From: Thalassiosira profunda | Lineage: Eukaryota > Bacillariophyta > Thalassiosirophyceae > Thalassiosirales > Thalassiosiraceae | Direction: 5' to 3' | Assembly (NCBI GenBank): GCA_036939355.1 | Contig: JALLAP010000243.1 | Span: 1-24,350 of the forward strand | Length of the DNA: 24,350 nt | Shown: positions 16,936-24,350 of the stretch, in pieces | How the letters are laid out: each line of letters opens with the position of its first letter | How positions within the stretch are numbered: the first letter of the stretch is position 1 | The notes under the pieces: model-generated | The model's database searches: none | Told to the model about the DNA's origin: nothing | What the model saw: only the letters and a program-made list of their open reading frames with translations | Made by a program: the position numbers and the translations under genes

Positions 16936-19900
16936 ATGGCGACCGCGATAGCCACCTCCCGCGGGGACGTCGGGGTGGACGGGGACAAGGTCCCCACCCC
17001 CAAAGCGTCCAACTCCACGCCCAAGCGGAATCCCCAGACTAAGCCTCGCCCCCCGCCGCCGACGGCGTCGGCCACCGCCTACACCGCCAGCACCCTGCAC
17101 ACCCCCGCGGACACGGCGCGAAAGCACGAGGATTTCAAGAACCAGCTCGTCCACGACGTCTTCGGGAGGGACAACAAGGGGAAGGTTCCCATGGAAAAGG
17201 TGGCGATGTTGATTTGGCAGTTCCGAGATGATCCGGCGGTGGTGAAGTTCATGTCTCAATTCGTGGCCAAGGTGCGTGTTATTTCGCTGTGTATGGCCTA
17301 TTGCAGAGTGTGCAGGAGCTAGAATGAATGCGATGATTTTATCCCTATCTCACTTTGGCAAATGCACTGCGACCCACAACTCAGTTCTCGGGCTCCCGAT
17401 CGGTCTTCGACGGCATCGAGTTCTACCTCCCTCAAATCGCGCACATGATCATCCACCTCGAGGCGGATTGGGACGAGGCCATCCTGGAACGGTTCGCCTT
17501 AGTGATTGCCCAGCAGTCGCAGCACTTTGCACTGCAACTGACGTGGATATTGCAGGGGGCGATCGAGGACTACCAACCGGAGACAGTCGAGGGTCGGCCG
17601 AACCCGGGGTACAATCAGCTCTTCTACTCTCGGTGCATCACCCTCCTGTCGAACATCGAGCGGTGCGTGGTGTACGGGTCGCCGCGGAGCATCGAGCTGC
17701 AGCGAATGTACGAAAAGGGAGACATCAGTCGGGAGGAGTACGAGCAGATGAAGCTCGAGGACCGCCTGAACAACGCTCAAAATATCACGACGCACGGGGC
17801 CAACTTTCGCCGTATGATCACGAGGCCCATCAAGGACGCACGGCGCAGCGTGGCCGAGCTTCGGGGGCTGAAGACGCCCACAAAGGGTGCAAAGGGTGCA
17901 AAGAACGTGGCCGCAGATGCAGAGGCCACCCACACCAGCGTTGTGCAGTCGTCAACGGACCACAAAACTGGGAAGCAGATCAGCACTTATGGCGGGTACC
18001 TCTTGTACAAGCGGCGTGTGAGGACGGCGTGTTACAAACGAAAGAACTGGAAGATGCGGTACTTTGAGATCGAGGAGAGGATGCTGTACTGCTACAATCA
18101 CCGCCCCTCGATCGGGGGCAGGCTGGTGCGCGCGATGCCGCTGGAAGGGGCGGTTGTCCGGGAGAAGAAGGGGAAGTACCCGTACATGTTCGAGGCACAG
18201 AACCAACACTTTGAGTTCATCATGCGCGCAAAGGACGACAACGAAATGCAGCTCTGGATAAAGCTTCTGAAGGGCGAGAGTGAGGCGAACGCGTTGATCC
18301 CTCACATCATGAGCGACGACGAGGTCAAGGTTGAGGAAAAGAAGGAGGAGAAACAGGGAGACTCCCCGACCAAGGGGCATGCGACATTGGGCGCGAACAA
18401 GCTCACCCCCAGCCAGCAGGCGCGATATGACTTCTTCAAGAATGAGAGGGACTTCGTCGCGGATGTGTGCGACGTGGCGGAGGTGCTGCGTTTCCACGAG
18501 CCGAAGGAGCGAAAGGCCCTGGCGCCAGGTCTCGTCTCTGCCGTCAAACTCCCTCCCTGCGCGTACGTTCCATTGTGCAAGAGCACCGATGTCTGGAGGC
18601 GCGTTGACACCGCCATCGCAAACGACACCCGCGTCTTCAACACCAACGAACGATGCCCGATGATCTATTACTTTGTCTCTAAGAGAGGGGAGAAGATTGG
18701 CACGACGCTAGGACCGAAGAACCCAAACTTTGACGTAGCGGAGTACTTGCACATGCAATTCCAGGTCCCTGACTCGGATCCTGTGGGAAGGTTGACGGCC
18801 ATTGGCGAGGATGCGGAGGTCCAGGCCGATGATTCGAAGGAAGAAGAGGAGGAAAAGGTGGAAGAGGAAAAAGAAGGAGGTGATGATGCCAAGGAAGAGG
18901 ACGGTTCCGATGACGACACATTGGGATTGGAAGACCCGACGGATAGTGGGAGGGGAACCGTCTGGTCCGAGGAGAACGCAAGCAAGTTCAGCTCCTTCCT
19001 GGGAAGCATGAGCAGCAAGAGTACTGACAGCAAAAAGGGAAACGATCAACTGCGCAAGTTCATGTCTGAAAATGTCGTCAAGCTCCCATCGAAGCTGGCC
19101 CTGCAGATCAATCGCATCGACAGTCGACGAAAAATGTCCTATCTTTCCAGCAAAGCCACGCCTGGAGGCATGACGACCACTCCCATCATTGACAAGACAA
19201 TGATGGAGAATCCCATCATGGAGGTTCAGGAGGATGGCAGTGATTCGGACGTGGACAGCATGTCTCTCGGGGGACAATCAATCGTGTCGGTGGATGGGAG
19301 TAGCATCATTATGGGCGATCAGGTGGTGGCATTCCAACAGTCGGATGGCGTTGACAAGGCGAGCCTGGATCGCGCCAAGCAGGTTGTGTGCGGAGGAGAA
19401 TCCTGGGCAGAGAAGAGCGCCAGAATGTTGCGCACTGTCAAGACTGCGGGCGGAGAGCAGGAGGACACGTCGGTGTACGAGATTGTCACGTTCATGGCCA
19501 AGTCGAACGACGATTTGCGCCAGGAGGTGTTCGTGATGCAGATGATTCATTACTTCGAGTCGGTGTTCGCCAAATCGAACATTCCTCTGTGGCTCAAGAC
19601 CTACCGGATCCTCAGCACGGGAAAGAGCACCGGACTCATCGAGGTGTTGACGGATGCCACGTCGATTGATGGATTGAAAAAGGCGGAGCAGTATCCCGAA
19701 ACTGGAGGGATGAGGGCGTACTTCGAGCAAGTTTACGGTCCGCCCACGTCGAAGTCCTTCTTGGCAGCGCAAAGGAATTTCGTTCGGAGCCTCGCCGGGT
19801 ACTCGTTGGTGTCCTACCTCCTGGGGCTAAAGGATCGGCACAATGGCAACATCATGATCGACACAAGGGGACACATCGTCCATATTGACTTTGGGTTTGC

Positions 19901-20294
19901 GTTCGGCATGGCTCCCGGACACGAATGGAGCCTGGAGCGCGCCCCCTTCAAGCTGACGAGAGATTACCTCGATGTCATGGGCGGGACCGAGTCAGAATGC
20001 TTCAAGGAGTTCCAAAAGCTGTTCGTGGACGGATTTAAGGCCGCGCGTAGCAATTCTCTCACTGCACTGGGGTTGGTGGAGATCATGATGTACAAATCCA
20101 ACTACCCCTGCTTTACGGGGACGAGGTATGGCGGCGGAGTGTCGTTGAAGCGCTTCGAGAAGCGGCTGATGTTGGACGTTCCAGATCGCAAGGTGGAGAA
20201 GAAGGCGATGCAGCTCATTGCCAGCTCCATCGACAGTCCCGGCACCAAGATTTACGATGTCTTCCAGTACCACAGTAATGGTCTCGCCGTGTAA
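16936..20294 (+). CDS. Phosphatidylinositol 4-kinase (type III beta-like) with internal PH domain
   Basis: Exons 16936-17271 and 17385-20294 give 1081 residues. The 113-nt intron (GTGCGTG ... ACTCAG) is in phase 0 and joins ...MSQFVAK to FSGSRSVFDGIEFYLPQ. I start at the ATG 16936; the frame is open slightly further upstream but without an ATG. Domains in order: a Pro/Thr-rich leader; a PIK accessory (lipid-kinase-unique) helical region, about 75-190, with QSQHFALQLTWILQGAIEDY; a PH domain, about 314-409 (GGYLLYKRR...MQLWIKLLKGE); an acidic linker, about 590-630; and the kinase, about 805-1075. Catalytic motifs are KSNDDLRQE, DRHNGN (D929) and HIDFGFAFG (D947), followed by ERAPFKLTRDYLDVMGG, which is PI4K-specific. 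It phosphorylates PI to PI4P, usually at the Golgi or trans-Golgi. The PH domain may add membrane targeting. Confidence 0.9.
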
Positions 20295-20432
20295 TGTTTC
20301 TTAACAGTAACTGTGAAGAGCAGGAGGCTGTGATGCAATCAAACGATCTAGCTCATGTAGTTAACCCCTCCCAAACACAGCAAGCAGCGCCTCCATCTTC
20401 TCATCTCCTCGCACTGCAGCAAGATCACACCA
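20295..20432. other. Convergent 3' intergenic region, PI4-kinase / SPX-kinase
   Basis: Only 138 bp separate the two converging stop codons, so both 3' UTRs must fit here or overlap. No canonical AATAAA was seen for either gene. Confidence 0.6.
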
Positions 20433-23400
20433 TTATTCGTTCGCCACTGTTGCACCCTCAAGATGTTTGTATGATTTCGGCGTGGGGTTCTTCATCTTGA
20501 TCCGGATGGATGTCGACAACGAGTCCGATCCCGACGCTGCCTGCTTCACGGACTCTGCGCGGTCATCACTGCTGTGCTCCGTGTCCAATACCGGGCCGCC
20601 CATCGTAGATCGTAGAGACCTCACCAGGAGATCGTCAGACCTTTGACTCGCGTCCGTATAGCCATCCGGCAAGCCCATCTTGATCAATTGGCAAATGGCC
20701 TGAAAGGTAGGCCGCTCCAGAGGATCGGCGTGCCAAGCACGCTCCAACAGGTTCCGGATCACGAACGGCCACGATCTGGACAACTTGGGGCGCTTTCCCT
20801 CCACGATCACCTCCTTGTAGTGCTTTTCTCGGGAATAGTTGTGGAATGCCGCTTTGAGCGTGAGCATCTCCCACAGCAGCACTCCGAAGCTGTAGACGTC
20901 AGAACTCAACCCATACGGCTTGATTTGGGCCACTTCGGGGCTGCATGAATGGAAGAGAAAAAAAAGAGACAGTGAGCATGCCGCTGCGGTAACAAAAAAT
21001 GACTTAACGAACCCGGCATTACCAACTCACGCCATGTACCGCCGCGTCCCTGCCAAGCCGCTTGTGCGATACTTGTCCTGGCCATCTTCTCGATCGCACG
21101 GCTTGAGCTCTTTGGCGAGTCCCAAGTCGAAGATCTTGATATCTCCTCTCACGTCGAAGCCAATGTTCTGAAGAAAAAGACCAAGAATTGTCAGAAACAG
21201 CAGAAAGCAATCAATGCCAAGAAGTAAAGACACTCACTGCTGGCTTAATGTCGCGATGAATGACTCCACGGTTGTGCAGATAGGCGAGAGCGCGCGCCAA
21301 GTCAAACGCCGCCACCAAACGGTCGCTCCACAGTTTGTTGAGCATCATCTTGTCCTTCCCAATCAAGCCCTTGAATTTCCCCTTGAATTGCTTCCGCTCG
21401 GCCTTCCACTTTTGCATCTGAACGTCTAAAGTGTCGTAGAGTCGATCCAGGATGAGCGCGTACTTGGGGTGGCCCGGCGTGTTGATGGTNCTGAACGTCT
21501 AAAGTGTCGTAGAGTCGATCCAGGATGAGCGCGTACTTGGGGTGGCCCGGCGTGTTGATGGTCCCGCGGATGCGGATGATGTTCGGGTGCCTGAGCGCAG
21601 CCAGGAACTCGGCCTCCCTCGCCAGGTCGATGGCCGCGTCGGTGATCTCATCCTCTCCAACCAGAGCGCTCCGGATGCGCTTGATGGCGTAGCGAGCCTC
21701 GCCATTGCGCAGGCAGTGGTCCTTCATGAAGCCTCGCGTGACGTGCTCGTGGCCCTCATCTTCTTCGTGGTCCGACTCTAGCTCGTCGTAATCTGAGATG
21801 TTGGCGTCTCTGTCGAATGAGAATGCCGACACAAGCTTGCTGGGACCGGTCACGGGGGAGGTGGGAGCAATCTCTTGCGTCCCTTGATTTTGCTTTTCCT
21901 CTGTATCAGATGGCTCCAGGACAATTGTACCGATGTTCACAGAGCTTGGAATTCTGCTGTGCTTGCCATTGCCCGGAGCATCCTTCGCCAAAGCCGGGGC
22001 ATTGAAGCCGCGGTGCAGGAAGCAAATGTGACAGCTCTCCCGCACGTTGACGAATCGGCTGATCTCGTAAATCTTGCAGNCCGCGGTGCAGGAAGCAAAT
22101 GTGACAGCTCTCCCGCACGTTGACGAATCGGCTGATCTCGTAAATCTTGCAGAATTCTCCCTCCCCCAAGACCGTTCCGAGGTCGACCTCGGACGTCAGG
22201 AACGAGGGCGGTGGTTTGCGCCGGTCCATTTCCTCGTCGAAGAAAGGCGAGTCGGCCTTCTGAAGGCACAGCTCCTCGCTCACGCGATCGATCATCTTTT
22301 CCAACACGAGAGTGTCCTTGGTTTTGACAATGCTCCGATGAGCAAGTCGTTTGCTGTCCTCCGGCACTTTGATACGGACAAGGGCGCTCGTTTCCTGATT
22401 CTTCCCGAAGATCGCCTTTGGCTCCGTTGGCACGTCATCGAATTCCTGTGGGTTCTCACTGTCACCCATAGGAGCAGCCACATCCTCCTCCTCTTGCACT
22501 AGCTTGCAAAGAAGATCCTCGCTCTCCAGTTGCCCCAAACTCAACGAATTGCGATGGGTGAGGGTCAGCTTGCGCTGCAGCACAGGCTTTGCTGGTTTGT
22601 CCGCCTCGTTTTCCTTTGGCATTATCTTCTCCAGCTGTTTGATCCATTCGGCACAAAGCTTTTTGTATTGCTTCAGGTCTCCCCCACCATAAAGGTAGGG
22701 ATGCTCTGCCTTGAGCTCTTTGATCTTTACCTCGCGCAAGTCGGACCCTGTGCGCTTGTCGAATTTCTTCATGATTTTGGAGAAGGCCGTGGCGTTGAGG
22801 TCCAGGAACTCCAGGACCAGGCCGAGGTCCCGCGAAAAGTTGTTAATCTGGTGCATCAGGAACGAGTGGTCCTCCCCCTCGTGTCCCCCCTCGTTCACGT
22901 TGCCGTAATTGTCATCCCCGGCCGTCACCCGTTCCACGACNGTCCTCCCCCTCGTGTCCCCCCTCGTTCACGTTGCCGTAATTGTCATCCCCGGCCGTCA
23001 CCCGTTCCACGACCTTTCCCAGCTTCTCCCTTTCCTCCCTCGCCCATTGCGCCCGCTCGTCGTAAAAATTCGCCAACCTCCGGATCGAGTCTTCGTAGAT
23101 GCGGAAAAAGTTGGCCTTCTGGACGTCGCTGATGCAATACGAGGACTCGGTATGGACGGAATGGGCGTCGTCATCGTCAACAGCGTTTGCGTCCGGGTCG
23201 ACGCAGCGGTTGACCCCGTTGATGCCGCAGTCCTTCTCGACGCCCGCGCAGGGCCCCTCCTTGCCGCAGCTGTGGGTGAGGTGGCAGGGATGGTTGGGGC
23301 TGTGGCTCTCCCGCAGGGCATGCTTCAACTCAATGTACGCGACTGCGTGGCAGCGCCAGTCGGCCTGGACGACTGCATGCATATTGCAGGGGGTTGCAAG

Positions 23401-23661
23401 GCGTTAGAGGACGGGTAGATGCAAATAATATTTGCAACTGCCCCAATCAAGGGCAGGGCCGATCAGCCCCTCAGCCCAGACAGCAACTCGGCGGCCAAAA
23501 AATTACTCACCTTCGTTCAAGGTCTTGCCGAATTCCACCACTGGAATAAATTACAGGAGAATAATATATCAGATGCAATTTATGCAGCATCAAAGACCCA
23601 GAGCCCCACATTGTTATTGAGGCGTCTGCAACGGCCTCTCGATTACACGTTGCAACTCACT
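20433..23661 (-). CDS. SPX-domain / TKL-like serine-threonine protein kinase fusion
   Basis: The corrected model has 863 residues. Coding parts in transcript order are the single A at 23661, 23511-23540, 21238-23372 (less three 73-nt assembly duplications), 21031-21167 and 20433-20940. They sum to exactly 2592 nt, and all splice phases agree. Introns are 23541-23660, 23373-23510, 21168-21237 and 20941-21030, all GTGAGT...AG. The SPX domain (1 to about 235) starts MVEFGKTLNEVVQADWR, has YIELKHAL, FFRIYEDSIRRLANFYDER and the basic helix FSKIMKKFDKRTGS (184-196), the usual inositol-pyrophosphate site. A charged linker follows. The kinase (about 380-790) has LGEGEF (388-393), K526 (YAIKRI), HRD (643-645), N650, DLG (663-665), APE (695-697) and DVYSFGVLLWEML. 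About 120 residues separate the glycine loop from K526. SPX domains sense phosphate status through inositol pyrophosphates, so a phosphate-responsive kinase is inferred. Confidence 0.85.
21418..21562. repeat. Assembly artefact: exact 72-bp direct repeat around one N (kinase, site 1)
   Basis: 21418-21489 equals 21491-21562 with N at 21490. Removing 73 nt joins ...LILDRLYDTLDVQ to MQKWKAERKQF in one kinase-domain frame. Confidence 0.93.
22008..22152. repeat. Assembly artefact: exact 72-bp direct repeat around one N (kinase, site 2)
   Basis: 22008-22079 equals 22081-22152 with N at 22080. Removing 73 nt makes ...VRESCHICFLHR continue into GFNAPALAKDAPG in frame. Confidence 0.93.
22869..23013. 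repeat. Assembly artefact: exact 72-bp direct repeat around one N (kinase, site 3)
   Basis: 22869-22940 equals 22942-23013 with N at 22941. Removing 73 nt joins the N-terminal SPX part (...NVNEGGHEGED) to HSFLMHQINNFSRDLG. Confidence 0.93.
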
Positions 23662-24350
23662 TTTTCCTACGACCGCTAAGATCAATAAAACTACGCCCCT
23701 CCTGCTCCTTCTCGATAATGAATACGCCACCCCAGAGTATCTTGACCCGTCGATGCGGTAGGAGACGGCTGGGTGGTCGTGCAACGTAACGTGCGCCGCG
23801 GCCGAGTGGTGGGCGGGGGGGGGGCGCCCCGCCGGCCGGGGCTCGGTTTTGTTTTTTGTTGAGGTGGTGATGCAAGTCACGAGTCGGAGTTGGCTTCTCA
23901 CTGAGTCACGAGAGACAGCAAAAAGGGATGGATGGAAGGACTTAGTCCAGGTTCTGGAACCGTCTTCTGAACCGACAAATCTGTCGTATCAAAGTTCACT
24001 ACGGAATTCATATAATGATGATTCCCCTGTAGGATTGCGGTACATTTGAACTGACCGGTACAAGATATACATACGGAGGAATAAATACATATACTCCGCG
24101 GGACCCGGACAGTCGGAGTGTTCCTCACACATGCAAATCGGCCACAAAAACGGCCTCCGTCCTCGCTTGCTTGAGCCCGACGCACGATTCAAACATGAAT
24201 GAGGTGCTCGAGCACGAGATGCGTCGTGCCATTCGTTGATGGCCGAGCCCGCTTCGGTCCGAATGAGCCACGAATTGTAGCCGTTGCCCTGCCTGTCATG
24301 TGCATTGACAGCTTGAGAATAGGTTGAGCCTGCCCGGGCATTCCCCGACT
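23662..24350. promoter_or_regulatory. 5' flank of the SPX-kinase gene, with an uncertain edge reading frame
   Basis: The leftmost part should be the 5' UTR exon and promoter of the SPX-kinase; its last exonic bases read GGAAAAA just before the GTGAGT donor. The word AGTCACGAG occurs twice (near 23876 and 23904), the second time inside TGAGTCACGAG, which contains the bZIP-type site TGAGTCA. A G-rich homopolymer run lies near 23813-23823. A 5-bp inverted repeat (CGGAG/CTCCG) flanks an AT-rich stretch near 24074-24100. No other confident gene was found. Confidence 0.4.
24189..24350 (-). other. Possible 3' end of a gene entering from the right edge
   Basis: From the right edge two minus-strand frames are open. 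One ends at 24189 (TGA) with ...THLVLEHLIHV. The other stays open to 23989 and begins with a protein-like stretch, GNGYNSWLIRTEAGSAINEW, then becomes low quality after about 24180. Base composition up to about 24180 is gene-like. No family is recognisable in either frame, so this is only a hint of coding sequence. Confidence 0.2.

Noticed and set aside
13202..23013. The four 72-bp repeats as a mobile or CRISPR-like repeat family
   Set aside because: The four repeats differ in sequence; only their length and the N between the copies are shared, which points to assembly.
20433..23382. SPX-kinase region as several separate genes or broken fragments
   Set aside because: After removing the three assembly joins and four consensus introns, the phases all agree and a single 863-residue protein results.
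22530..23418. Plus-strand open frames across the SPX coding region
   Set aside because: Their apparent continuity runs through N positions and they show no family motif; the minus strand encodes the SPX domain.

Overview
This is nuclear DNA from a compact eukaryotic genome, most likely a unicellular stramenopile (ochrophyte-like) protist. The evidence is short GT-AG introns (about 70-138 nt), spliceable reading frames, mitochondrial and secretory leader peptides, eukaryote-only families (holocytochrome c synthase, ABCC transporter, PI4-kinase, SPX and BTB domains), and a TKL-type kinase with an HRDIKPANIGFD...FDLGLAKE core resembling the kinases common in diatoms and relatives. Intergenic gaps are small (0 to about 580 bp). 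All ten introns I infer start with GTG. The lineage is inferred from family resemblance and was not tested by a search.

Layout, left to right: the 5' part of an AsnA-type aspartate-ammonia ligase (-); an intergenic region with a tandem repeat and a palindrome; a T1/BTB-domain protein (+, one intron); a type II membrane sulfotransferase-like protein (-) whose start region is tandemly duplicated; a secreted acidic 2OG-Fe(II) oxygenase (+); holocytochrome c synthase with an unusual C-terminal CX9C domain (-); a 53-residue CX9C protein (+, one intron); a GH3 beta-xylosidase/beta-glucosidase-like enzyme (+, one intron); a mitochondrial, possibly inactive aldo-keto reductase-like protein (-) whose stop codon abuts that of GH3; an ABCC/MRP transporter (+, one intron); a PI4-kinase III-beta-like enzyme with an inserted PH domain (+, one intron); and an SPX-domain/protein-kinase fusion (-, four introns). 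The last 0.7 kb is promoter-like sequence plus an uncertain open frame at the edge.

Four places carry an exact 72-bp direct duplication around a single N. They break the reading frames of the ABC transporter (once) and the SPX-kinase (three times). Removing 73 nt at each site restores both frames, so these are assembly joins and not biological repeats or frameshifts.

The most interesting item is the SPX-kinase. An SPX domain, known elsewhere as a sensor of inositol pyrophosphates and phosphate status, is joined to a Ser/Thr kinase that has all its main catalytic motifs. Its start codon appears to be made by splicing (A|TG), and the first 30-nt coding microexon supplies the basic SPX N-terminus. 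It converges on a PI4-kinase, which acts upstream in phosphoinositide metabolism. A functional link between the two is inference only. A second theme is the mitochondrial intermembrane space: the haem-attaching synthase carries a CX9C domain and is divergently paired with a tiny CX9C protein.
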